A stretch of 64,000 bases of DNA from Sinohyriopsis cumingii. Its lineage: Eukaryota > Mollusca > Bivalvia > Unionida > Unionidae. Both the position numbers and the translations under genes were made by a program. The stretch is from assembly GCA_028554795.2 (NCBI GenBank), contig CM068838.1, positions 130,104,428 to 130,168,427 on the forward strand, given 5' to 3'. This document shows, one piece after another, positions 51,796 to 59,665 of the stretch (its first letter is position 1; every line of letters starts with the position of its first letter). Below the pieces are notes generated by a model. It searched no databases. It was not told the origin of the DNA and was given only the letters and a program-made list of their open reading frames with translations.

Positions 51796-53151
51796 TCACA
51801 TGTTCTCGACTGGAGCATCGATGACTCTCATTCTGCCGCTGATTCCTTCCAGTATCATTGTTCTATCGCTGAGGATTACCGCGATGGCTCTTGCAGGTCC
51901 GTTTGTGTTAATTCTGGCTTTGAAATGGATATCGACAACAGATTGTTTTACCAAATCGAGATGCTCCAGGGAAAAGTAATAGATAGGATAGCGAGTATTA
52001 AAATCCAACTGTGATATTTGCAATCCTGTATCGATATTTTGATCGCGGCCCATGAAACTTAGCAATCGATGATACGCGCGGGCAGTCGAATAGTTGTCAA
52101 AATTAATTGATATTTCCTCCGATGGTTCTTGCTGGCCGTTTATCCTTAGTGAAACGTTTGTTGCATCGAAATTATCAAATATCATGTGACTGCGATTTTG
52201 ATTATATCTATCTGCGTTTTGGAGAACAACGAAGATGTGCCTAGGTGCCGAAGCGCCCTGTTGTGACGCAATTCTCCAGGTAAATATTCCGTTGATATTA
52301 ACATCGCAGGAGTCGGTCATCGTTGTCAACCAGGATATGACGGATTTTCCGCCTTGATTCATGAATGATAATAATTTTTCTTCCTCGAGCATCGATGGAG
52401 TTATCGCTGGCATCCACAAGGTAAATTTTTCAAGGACCACCTTACCAATATTAACATCATCCCCGCTCACTTCTCTCCAGATAGCTCTGTTATTACCTTC
52501 AGGGTCTCGAATAAAAGTCATCGTGTGTTTTGCCCCGTAAATAACTTTTCTGAAATGTCTGCAAAATCCAAAAATGTGAGATAGCGGAATTGCACAGGAG
52601 AATCTTCGTTCATCGCCAGTCAGCATAGCTCTCCGCGTGGCAAATCCGAGGTTATAATCGACATTGGAGCCAACTATTATATCCTCAAAGGCAGCAACAA
52701 CAACAGGAGGAATAGCGCGATCAACAGGTCGTCTTTTTTCATACAAGGTAGAATCAGGAAAGTTGGAATTATCCTTGGCGAACATCATACTAGGACCGGC
52801 CGACCTAGTAAAATCATCCGAGTACCTGGCTAGGCCTATAATCGTCGTTGCTACATCAACGTTGTCAGTAATTGATTCGATCTCTCTTCCGTCAATCATG
52901 TAAGTGGCGCTCTTGAATAAAGCCATGATACCATTGTTAACGAATCCGACTTGAAAATTTCTTTCATAATTGGTATCGTTTGTCCTAATAATTTTACCAA
53001 CAACTTCGATATACGCCTCAGATTGAAGAAAATATCTTGTTGTATCGTGAACTTGAATTTCCAAGCGATTATTCATATTCGGTGTCACTGCTTCGTACGA
53101 GAAATACTGGAAATCCCGCACGGATGTGTCTCTACCTACAGGCTCGTCCAT
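51796..53151 (-). CDS. Major capsid protein (double-jelly-roll type)
   Basis: 451 residues from the ATG at 53151 (MDEPVGRD). The frame opens 7 codons earlier only at GTG, with a TAA just before, so 53151 is the likely start. Polinton MCP-like features include the early beta block (YFSYEAVTPNMNNRLEIQVH), FVNNGIMALFKSATYMIDGR with the following INxxDV-type turn, and FCRHFRKVIYGAKHTM in the second jelly roll. Length matches the family (roughly 450-600). Established role: forms pseudo-hexameric capsomers. It lies upstream of the small basic protein and protease in the leftward virion block. No lesion seen. Confidence 0.88.
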   Translation of the reverse strand: MDEPVGRDTSVRDFQYFSYEAVTPNMNNRLEIQVHDTTRYFLQSEAYIEVVGKIIRTNDTNYERNFQVGFVNNGIMALFKSATYMIDGREIESITDNVDVATTIIGLARYSDDFTRSAGPSMMFAKDNSNFPDSTLYEKRRPVDRAIPPVVVAAFEDIIVGSNVDYNLGFATRRAMLTGDERRFSCAIPLSHIFGFCRHFRKVIYGAKHTMTFIRDPEGNNRAIWREVSGDDVNIGKVVLEKFTLWMPAITPSMLEEEKLLSFMNQGGKSVISWLTTMTDSCDVNINGIFTWRIASQQGASAPRHIFVVLQNADRYNQNRSHMIFDNFDATNVSLRINGQQEPSEEISINFDNYSTARAYHRLLSFMGRDQNIDTGLQISQLDFNTRYPIYYFSLEHLDLVKQSVVDIHFKARINTNGPARAIAVILSDRTMILEGISGRMRVIDAPVENM

Positions 53152-53199
53152 GTCAAACACTTCATTTGACACTTGTGCGAACGTTTATTATTAAGAATA

Positions 53200-53727
53200 T
53201 CATCTAAAACGAAGACCGCTGCCTGAAATGAAGCTTGTGTTAGCAACTTTATTTGCTAGATTTGTCTTAGCAATTTCCTTTGCTAGATTTATGTTAGCAA
53301 CTTCATTTGCAAGATTTGTATTTGCAATTTCCTGCGTTATATTTGTCTTAGCAACTTCCTGCGCTAGATCGTTTATTTTTTTATTTGCTGCGTCGTTTAT
53401 GGCTTTACTGACTTCGGGTGGCATTTCTCTGGTGATGGGTAATTTGATGGGTTGTTTTTTGCGCACTAAATTTAATATTTTACTTTTGACAGCATTGAAA
53501 CCCTTGCTGGCCAAATTACCGATACCAGAAATGGCAGTCTCGCCGATCTTTCCTATTGCTTTTAACCCGAGCTGTTTGATCACGGGTCCAATTTTAGGTC
53601 TTATTCGCGTAACGAGACTTCCAATGATATCACCGAATCCATTGCCGTGGATATATTTGTACACGGGCAATCTAGAGTTTACTATGCGGACCTGTTTGGG
53701 TCTGCGCTGATGTTTGTGAACAATCAT
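53200..53727 (-). CDS. Basic virion protein with protease-type cleavage motifs and helical repeats
   Basis: 175 residues, Lys/Arg-rich. Near residue 30 it reads IHGN-G and near the C-terminus ISGS-G, both fitting the adenain consensus (M/I/L)xGx-G. Between them lie a Gly-rich amphipathic helix region (LGLKAIGKIGETAISGIGN) and five imperfect repeats of an 8-11 residue unit (IANTNLANEVA type). Architecture and position just upstream of MCP fit an adenovirus pVI-like precursor trimmed at both ends; this is inference. The corresponding DNA shows visible ~30-bp repeats at 53228-53350. Confidence 0.7.
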   Translation of the reverse strand: MIVHKHQRRPKQVRIVNSRLPVYKYIHGNGFGDIIGSLVTRIRPKIGPVIKQLGLKAIGKIGETAISGIGNLASKGFNAVKSKILNLVRKKQPIKLPITREMPPEVSKAINDAANKKINDLAQEVAKTNITQEIANTNLANEVANINLAKEIAKTNLANKVANTSFISGSGLRFR

Positions 53728-53747
53728 GTTATTTCAATTGTGTTGTT

Positions 53748-54100
53748 TTAATCGATGAGCTCATCGACAAGTTCCTTGTAAATGTGAGAATTAATGATGC
53801 CACCGCGGAATAACCGCTGACAAATATCTGAGGCTTCGTTGATTACTTCGCGAGAGTTATTTCCGGCTCGTTTTCCTCCGATTAATACCTCGAGGCGAGA
53901 TACATCGTTGACAACACTGTCAGGGCAAACGGTATATCCGCTTCCTGTTTTTGGTTCTGGAGGAGATTTCGGTGGTAATGGAGGAGGGGAGGAGCGAAAG
54001 GACCTGCCTTCGTCACCTTGAAAATAACGAGGCCCCAAATTAAAATTACGCCGCCTAGCTTCGGCAAGCGAATCCCAAATACTTCTATCAATTTCTTCCC
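53748..54100 (-). pseudogene. C-terminal frame of the large Polinton protein (no ATG)
   Basis: An open frame of about 115 codons without an ATG, running from beside the G11 tract at 54108-54118. It encodes a helical piece (IDRSIWDSLAEARRRN), a Pro-rich linker (SSPPPLPPKSPPEP), a possible adenain site LIGG-K and a C-terminal helical block (EVINEASDICQRLF). It is adjacent to, and one frame off, the end of the 473-residue ORF. It is best read as the detached C-terminus of that protein, through slippage in the G/C run, rather than a separate gene. A TTG at 54038 could initiate but is unlikely. Confidence 0.6.
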
Positions 54101-55509
54101 GGGAGCGGGGGGGGGGGAGAATATTCCGTTCCTACATCTAATACCGTTCTTTTTGTCTCAGGTGATGATTCTGAAGGGAGGTGGAAGGAAGGGGAGGGAA
54201 ACTGGGGGATTAACGTATCACTCGCCATTGTAGATGACGGACTTTTTGCCGCTGCCGCTTTTGTTAATTTGTATTGATCAACCTTCAATAAAAATTTTGC
54301 AAAATTTTCATCATTGTAAACTATCGGTTTTCCTAAACTACCAAAATAAATTATCGCCTGCCAATCAATTTCTCCGACTTTATCAGCAATATTTTTTTTC
54401 AAAAATAAATTTTTAGTTTCCGGAGAATCATCCGCAGCAACTACCATTTTTTTAATATCGTCATCGATTAAATCCATGTATTCTTTGTTCAAATAATTAT
54501 CTGCGGGTAATTTAGGATCAATTATTAATGAGCCATTGTACACAGATGGTTTATATTCGCTTGGTTGAGTTACTGGTTCCTGATCACTCTGATCTTTTTT
54601 CTTTTTTGATTTTCTCTCCCTTTTCTGAGGTGGAATTTTTTCTTTTGGTCTAGCTCCTAATTCCTGTGGTTGAATATCTTCTTCCTGTAGTTGAATTATT
54701 GGTTCCTGTGGTATTACTTTTCTTTTTCGTGTTTTAGCTTTTTCTTCCTTCTCCTGTTGTTTTCTTTCTTTCGCTTGCTGCCTTTCTTCCTTCTCCAGTT
54801 GTTTTCTTTCTTCTGCTACTTGCTTATTATATCTTTGTGTGTCTCTTGCTGCTTCTAAAAATCTCCTGTAACGCGGATCCGTTACCATACTCGCATGTGT
54901 TTTCCCCGAGTAAACTTTATATACCATGTTGTACCAATTATCACGAGTTCCGTATCTTTTTTTTCCTATTGCAGTCAAATATTCATTTCGATCGCTAAAA
55001 TAATTTTCTGCAAAATCGCCAATTTGATCTATGGTATACAGTGCCGAGAGCGGTCGTGATATCATATCCCATCCCTCATCGGTGAAATTTTCTCTTAAAT
55101 TCTCGATATTAAACTTCCCTTTTATCATTACAGGTTTTCCTCTTACAGGTTTTCCCTTATCTGCTCCAGAATCAATTGCAAGTTGTTGCCCCTGTTGTGC
55201 TGCTGCTATTGCTAATCGATCGGGTAATGTTCGTGATTGTTCCTCAATACCTTTCAACATAGGAAAAATTCCCTTTTTCCTGGTATCTGGATCTTTTTCG
55301 TCGCCAAATACAACTTGCTCGATTGTTCCGGTAACTGGCTTCAACCATTTCGATGATACCTCGGAAATTCCATGTTGTACATCTTCGTAACCACGAACAT
55401 TTCTCTTAAATAATCGTTTTGTCGGGATAAGCTTCTTTAATGCCGCTAATTGCTCTCGCGCTAATCTGGCAGAATGAGGCTCTCCAACTGTACTAGCTTT
55501 CGGACTCAT
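54088..55509 (-). CDS. Large Polinton-type protein of unknown function
   Basis: 473 residues from MSPKASTVGE. The N-terminal half is helical with conserved-looking blocks (FNIENLRENFTDEGWDMI, RYGTRDNWYNMVYKVYSGKTH). Then comes a Lys/Glu/Gln-rich coiled coil (about 230-270), a Lys/Arg/Pro-rich linker and a second folded block (EIDWQAIIYFGSLGKPIVY). It ends in a Ser/Pro-rich tail at an 11-base C run (G11 on the plus strand, 54108-54118). Similar large proteins occur at this end of many Polintons, but the role is not established to my knowledge. It is the first gene of the leftward virion block, starting 45 bp inside the right TIR boundary. Confidence 0.65.
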   Translation of the reverse strand: MSPKASTVGEPHSARLAREQLAALKKLIPTKRLFKRNVRGYEDVQHGISEVSSKWLKPVTGTIEQVVFGDEKDPDTRKKGIFPMLKGIEEQSRTLPDRLAIAAAQQGQQLAIDSGADKGKPVRGKPVMIKGKFNIENLRENFTDEGWDMISRPLSALYTIDQIGDFAENYFSDRNEYLTAIGKKRYGTRDNWYNMVYKVYSGKTHASMVTDPRYRRFLEAARDTQRYNKQVAEERKQLEKEERQQAKERKQQEKEEKAKTRKRKVIPQEPIIQLQEEDIQPQELGARPKEKIPPQKRERKSKKKKDQSDQEPVTQPSEYKPSVYNGSLIIDPKLPADNYLNKEYMDLIDDDIKKMVVAADDSPETKNLFLKKNIADKVGEIDWQAIIYFGSLGKPIVYNDENFAKFLLKVDQYKLTKAAAAKSPSSTMASDTLIPQFPSPSFHLPSESSPETKRTVLDVGTEYSPPPPLPGRN

Positions 55510-55553
55510 ATTATTTTCAACTATATTGTTTTAATGCGACGTAAAATTAGGAT

Positions 55554-55788
55554 CCGCAGCCAAATCCTGACAAACTTCGTCGACACCAGAATAAATTCCC
55601 CCCCCCCCTAAAATCTTTGTCCAGAATCATCGGAATTTGCACACAAAAATTGCACTCGGTGACGAATTTACGCAAATTAATTTTCGTAGGAAGGCTTATT
55701 TTTGAAATCTGAGGCTTCTACGGAGAAAGTTCTCGTAGGAAGCTTTATTTTGGTCTGGGAGTCTGGTCTGTAGAACTTCCCTGCTGCT
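55554..55788 (-). repeat. Maverick right terminal inverted repeat
   Basis: Inverted match to 40810-41043; it ends GAACTTCCCTGCTGCT and contains a C11 run opposite the left TIR's G9 run. Confidence 0.93.
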
Positions 55789-55795
55789 TGCAGAA
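55789..55795. repeat. Maverick target duplication TGCAGAA, right
   Basis: Exact match to 40803-40809; LINE ORF2 resumes directly (CGTTTATTCGCTCC). Confidence 0.85.
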
Positions 55796-57102
55796 CGTTT
55801 ATTCGCTCCAAACTGGACTATGGTTGCGTTGTGTATGGTTCTGCCAGAAAATCGTATCTTAAAATGCTTGATCCAATTCTTCATCAGGGAATAAGACTGG
55901 CTCTGGGAGCATTTAAAACATCCCCGTGTGAAAGCCTGCTAGTTGAAGCAAACGAACCACCGTTATCACATCGTAGAGAAATGCTTTCCGCACAGTATGC
56001 TCTCAAATTAAAATCAAACCCTCAGAGTCCTGCTTTTTCGGCTGTTTTTCAACCCAAATACAAACCTTTATACGAAAATAAACCAAACGCCATACCTTCC
56101 TTTGGCATTAGAATATCATCCAGCCTTGACACTACAAATATAGATCTTTCTACAATTCAGAAAACGTCCATCTCCGAAACACCACCCTGGCTAATTAAAC
56201 AACCAAAAGTACGTTTTACGCTACACGATGGAAAAAAATCCGAAACAAACCCTTCTGTCTTCCACAACTCTTACCATGAACTCCTCACCGAATTTAAAAA
56301 CTACACCAGAATTTACACTGATGGATCAAAGGATGAGGAAAAGGCTGCTGCAGCCTTTATTTGTGGAAATCACACAACGCAAGTTCGCTTACCAAATGGA
56401 ACATCAATTTTTACAGCCGAAATCAGAGCAATAGACCTTGCTCTGCAACATATAGATAAGAACCATATTTTAAACAGTATCATCTTCTCCGACTCGCTAT
56501 CAGTACTCCAGCCACTACACAATAGAAAACTGGAGAACCCATTATTGAAAAACATACTCGTAAAAAATACCGAGCTGAGTGTCTCCCACAATATAATATA
56601 CTGTTGGTAACCTAGCCATATTGGTATTCATGGTAACGAAAAAGCAGATCGCGCTGGTAAAATGGCCCTTACTCAAGAACCATCTGATTTTAAAATACCG
56701 TATACTGATTTTAAACCTTGTATCAGAAAGTTCTTTCGTCAGAAGTGGCAGGCATCATGGAATGATGCCGTGAATAACAAATTTCATGCAATCAAGCCAA
56801 CTCTAGGACAATGGACTCTTTCCTACAGAACCATTCGTAGGGAGGAGGTATTCATTGCAAGAATCCGAATTGGTCATACTTACATCACCCACTCCCACAT
56901 ACTAAAAGGTGAAGACCTACCAGAGTGCGTTTCTTGCAATGAACCATTCAGTGTCAAGCACTTTATCATAGAGTGTTTTGACCTGCAACCTACGCGCGAT
57001 CGTTATTACATTGTGCATGACATGAAAGAACTTTCTGATATTATAAACATCACTCGTATTATAGAGTTCCTGAAAGCAGTAAATATTTACTCAAAACTCT
57101 GA
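55796..57102 (+). pseudogene. LINE ORF2 pseudogene, copy 7, 3' part
   Basis: The RT thumb, RNase H and C-terminal CCHC continue from the Maverick junction. The frame is open to a TAA at 56608-56610 (a Leu codon changed, in IIYCW-stop) and again from there to 57102. RNase H YTDGS and SDS are retained, and the final knuckle reads CVSCNEPFSVKHF. It is collinear with the 5' part at 38453-40802 once the insertion is discounted. Confidence 0.88.
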
Positions 57103-57395
57103 CTTTTATGCTATCACCTTGTGCAGTTTTATGCAATATATGTGCCGTCCCATTTTAATACCTTTTCATCCTTTTTCATTAACATAGAACATTTACATCT
57201 CCCGTTGATCGGGAAGCTTTATTTTGCACCGTTACCATCTTACCGTTTTTAATTTCAACCAATTCTTCTTTTATATCGCTGGTCGTTATAGGACCTTTAT
57301 ATTTTTTTTAAAAGTATATAAATTACATTTTGTTTGGCGCTAAATAGCCTAACAGTGCTGATGCGCCGTTAAAAAATCAATCAGTCAGTCAGTCA
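57103..57395 (+). other. LINE 3' UTR and tail, copy 7
   Basis: The three hairpins are recognisable (the middle one with one mismatch). The tail is AATC drifting to CAGT repeats before the TSD. Confidence 0.75.
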
Positions 57396-57406
57396 GCCTG
57401 GCTATA
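57396..57406. repeat. TSD GCCTGGCTATA, right of LINE copy 7
   Basis: Exact match to 36659-36669. Confidence 0.9.
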
Positions 57407-57481
57407 TGGGATGCTCCGAATGCATTATTTTGGATGGCAGCTGGTTGGGAGGATATACCGATGTTTGTCGGTTGGCTTTGA

Positions 57482-57691
57482 TTAATTGTCTAAATGGAGT
57501 TTGTTTTCTACTAGTCTGATTGTTGTGTTCATAAAAACGTGGTTTGAGTTGGAGATTTCTGTCGTGAATTTAATTGAAGGATGATAGTTGTTTGCCTTAG
57601 ATATGCAATGATATCGATTTTCCCATGCAAGTTGCCACTTCATTTCTATATAATCGATGAAGGGTACACACTGGTATGGTGTAAATTCCAC
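57482..57691 (-). pseudogene. Penelope-like RT fragment, inverted
   Basis: On the minus strand it encodes VPFIDYIEMKWQ, followed by HPSIKFTTEIS and FMNTTIRLVENKLH. In PLEs these blocks come at and after the catalytic YxDD-type motif (here FIDY in place of IDD), ahead of the GIY-YIG linker. It lies head-to-head with the plus-strand PLE pieces that follow, so it is an inverted part of the same or a neighbouring copy. It is truncated at both ends and not functional. Confidence 0.7.
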
Positions 57692-57744
57692 CGATGCTAG
57701 ACGTTGATCCTTTAGTTATTTTCATAATAGTATTAGCATACGAG

Positions 57745-58062
57745 GTGGTCATTTTTGTACCCATTGCGATTCCTTTGATAAGAATTCAGCTGTGGTCGTT
57801 TTGAATAGGGAAGACTACATTAGTGACGCAAATAGAAAACTAAATAACGCTAGGTTCTACCATACAATAGACCATGATCCAACACTTGAATATGCAAAAA
57901 CTATCACAAATATTAACGAGGCTTACCAATCGGGAACATAGACCAGCAAACAAAAAACTGATGAAGCCCAGAAAATCCAAGGGTATGTACATTTTATCTC
58001 CTACCTAAAATCCACAAGCAAGGAAACCCAAGGCAGACCAATAATCTGTGGCGCCACTAAGG
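57745..58062 (+). pseudogene. Penelope-like element, N-terminal (DKG-type) region
   Basis: Plus-strand reading gives DKNSAVVVLNREDYI, then NARFYHTIDHDPT, then a frame-broken block before the RT core. This matches the layout of the PLE N-terminal domain with its DKG motif, here DKN. Two stops interrupt it, and it ends where the minisatellite begins. Confidence 0.7.
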
Positions 58063-58079
58063 GTGTTCGGGAGGTACGG

Positions 58080-58435
58080 ACCGCACCGGGTGACACCATC
58101 AGAGGGGGTAACACCAAGAAATGATTGTCTATAAACGTTCTGAATTTTGTTGCAGGAAGGATGTCCATGGGGTGACACCATGATTTAACGCACATGACTC
58201 TCTATAAAATGATTGAATTTTGTGCCGGAAGGAGGTCCATGAGGGTGACACCATGAGTTACCGCATATGACTGTGTATAAAATGTTTGAAATTTTGTGCA
58301 TGAAGGAGTCCATGGGAGTGACACCATGAGTTATCGCACATGACACTCTATAAAATATTTGAAGTTTTGTGCATGAAGGAGTCTATGGGGGTGACACAAT
58401 GAGTTACCGCACTGGGTGACACCAACCCTATTGAC
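58080..58435. repeat. ~73-bp minisatellite within the PLE
   Basis: GGGTGACACC-type starts recur at about 58089, 58171, 58244, 58316 and 58390 (spacings 82, 73, 72, 74). Each is followed by a similar CATGAGTTACCGCACATGAC block and a TATAAAATGTTTGAAATTTT block. It closes with a partial unit. It splits the PLE coding region. Confidence 0.85.
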
Positions 58436-58439
58436 GTCA

Positions 58440-58917
58440 CTGGCCTATAATTTCTGGTAAGGGGCATCCCACAGAAAGGATATCATAAATATTTAGATCA
58501 TTTCATGAGACCACATGTCCACAAATTACCAACATATCTTCATGACAACAGATTATCTCTAAAAAGCATAACAAGCGAACCATTACTGCCAGATACATTG
58601 CTTGTTTCCTTAGAAGTAACATCTTTGTATACTTACATACCGCACAGCGAAGGAATACATGCGTGTAGAGAAGCATGGGAAACAAGAACTGTAGACAATC
58701 GTCCCACTCACTTCCTAGTCCAATTCCTGGAGTTTGCCTTAAAACTCAGTAACTTTGAATTTTATGAAGAAACTTACCTCCAAATCAAGAGAACCGTAAT
58801 GGGTAACAAAACTGACATCCTAGTCAGGGCGAAGCTAACGCCAATCACTTATCAAGACCACGCTAGTAAATCTGGCCCATGTAGGATAAAAGGTGCAAAA
58901 CCTGTCAACATATTCTA
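58440..58917 (+). pseudogene. Penelope-like element RT core fragment
   Basis: 58505-58918 is open and encodes FMRPHVHKLPTYLHD, then LLVSLEVTSLYTYIPH (RT motif A region, where the catalytic Asp is Glu) and YLQIKRTVMGNK (motif B region). It then loses the frame before motif C. The changed motif A residue and truncation make it inactive. Confidence 0.75.
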
Positions 58918-58929
58918 GCACAGTGAATA

Positions 58930-59265
58930 GAGAAAAACTTAACATCCATTGTCCAAACTAAACTTGCAAAACAGAGAATGTAATTTATCTCATCACATAT
59001 AATATCTGAAGCCTTCACTATGTCGGAGAAATCGAAATGCTACACAATTCACCTTCGTAGATCTGATTGGATGACAAAGAAGTTGTACAGAAGAAGCCCA
59101 GTCGCAGACCACATCTCCTCCCATGGCCACACTTTATGTGATATAACACTTATTGCAATTACTCACAACCCCAACTGGAGTTCCAAAACCAGAAAAGAAA
59201 AGAAATCTTACTGGATATGCCGCCTTAGAACATTGAAACCATGCGTTTTAAACCAAGAAGGCTAG
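58930..59265 (+). pseudogene. Penelope-like element GIY-YIG endonuclease fragment
   Basis: Blocks in two frames: NVIYLITYNI and LHYVGE (the GIY-YIG core, the first Gly not visible). The open run 59020-59265 follows with LRRSDWMTKK, PVADHISSHGH, NWSSKTRKEKKSYWI and LKPCVLNQEG. The order and spacing match the PLE endonuclease. A stop and a frameshift separate core and tail. Confidence 0.75.
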
Positions 59266-59620
59266 AAAAAGACAGTCATGCACACATAAAATTATCTTTT
59301 TGCAGCCGACTCATTTTCGTTTAAATAATTATATGAATTTGCTTATTAATCACTCAATAGCCTTATAATTATTACTATAACAATGAAATATCCATGATAT
59401 AATTTCCGCTTACATAAATTTACATAAAAAACAGATATCGTTATGACCCATCATTTTCTAAGTCAATATAAAATATTTTCCAGCATCCGCAACAAGTTGA
59501 AATAAATTAGTTGATACATAATACAAGTAAACGTTTCATTCCTGTAGAAATAGTCATGTAAACGTTTGCAAACATAACAGTTTTTCCGTGTTATTTGTTT
59601 GTCTTGTCTATATTTTATAT

Positions 59621-59665
59621 TTGCCTTTGAAAAAGACTCATTAAGAGTCGAAAGCGCTAACGTTA
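59621..59665 (+). ncRNA. Hammerhead-ribozyme-like hairpin (decayed) of PLE
   Basis: TTTGAAAAA, then a perfect GACTC/GAGTC stem with a 5-base loop, then GAAAGCG. This copies the layout of the hammerhead core (CUGAnGA, stem II, GAAA) that PLEs are known to carry in their terminal repeats. The first box is degraded, so activity is not expected. It is 356 bp downstream of the endonuclease piece. Confidence 0.45.

Larger units (their letters stand above)
40810..55788. mobile_element. Maverick/Polinton, adintovirus-like, 14,979 bp, near-complete
   Basis: Bounded by ~235-bp terminal inverted repeats with AG...CT ends and a target duplication, and inserted in a LINE ORF2. It encodes a packaging ATPase, retrovirus-type integrase, polymerase-B-like/helicase fusion, adenain-like protease, major capsid protein, penton-like and fibre-like proteins: the hallmark set of Polintons and of the virus family Adintoviridae. 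Genes on the left half use both strands; the virion block 47574-55509 runs entirely leftward. Most frames are open. Apparent frame breaks are at or beside an A11 tract (zinc ribbon/PLA2), an A8 tract (protease) and a G11 tract (large Polinton protein). Confidence 0.95.
36670..57395 (+). mobile_element. LINE copy 7, full length but dead, host of the Maverick insertion
   Basis: About 5.74 kb of LINE once the 14,979-bp Maverick and one TSD copy are removed. The 5' UTR, ORF1, ORF2, 3' UTR and tail are all present. It carries two ORF1 frameshifts, an ORF2 stop at 40034-40036 (TGA for a Trp codon), an 8-nt deletion after YVDD, and further stops. The Maverick sits in the RT thumb region. Confidence 0.9.

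Noticed and set aside
53152-53172. GTG start for the major capsid protein
   Set aside because: Eukaryotic initiation at GTG is unlikely, and an ATG follows seven codons later; the start was moved to 53151.
53228-53710. 160-residue plus-strand hydrophobic repeat protein
   Set aside because: It is the antisense of the repeat-bearing basic virion protein; its apparent membrane repeats come from reading Asn/Ala/Lys codons backwards.
40810-55788. Assembly contamination by a free virus
   Set aside because: Both ends join LINE ORF2 sequence with a target duplication and the outer LINE keeps its own TSDs, so it is an integrated element.
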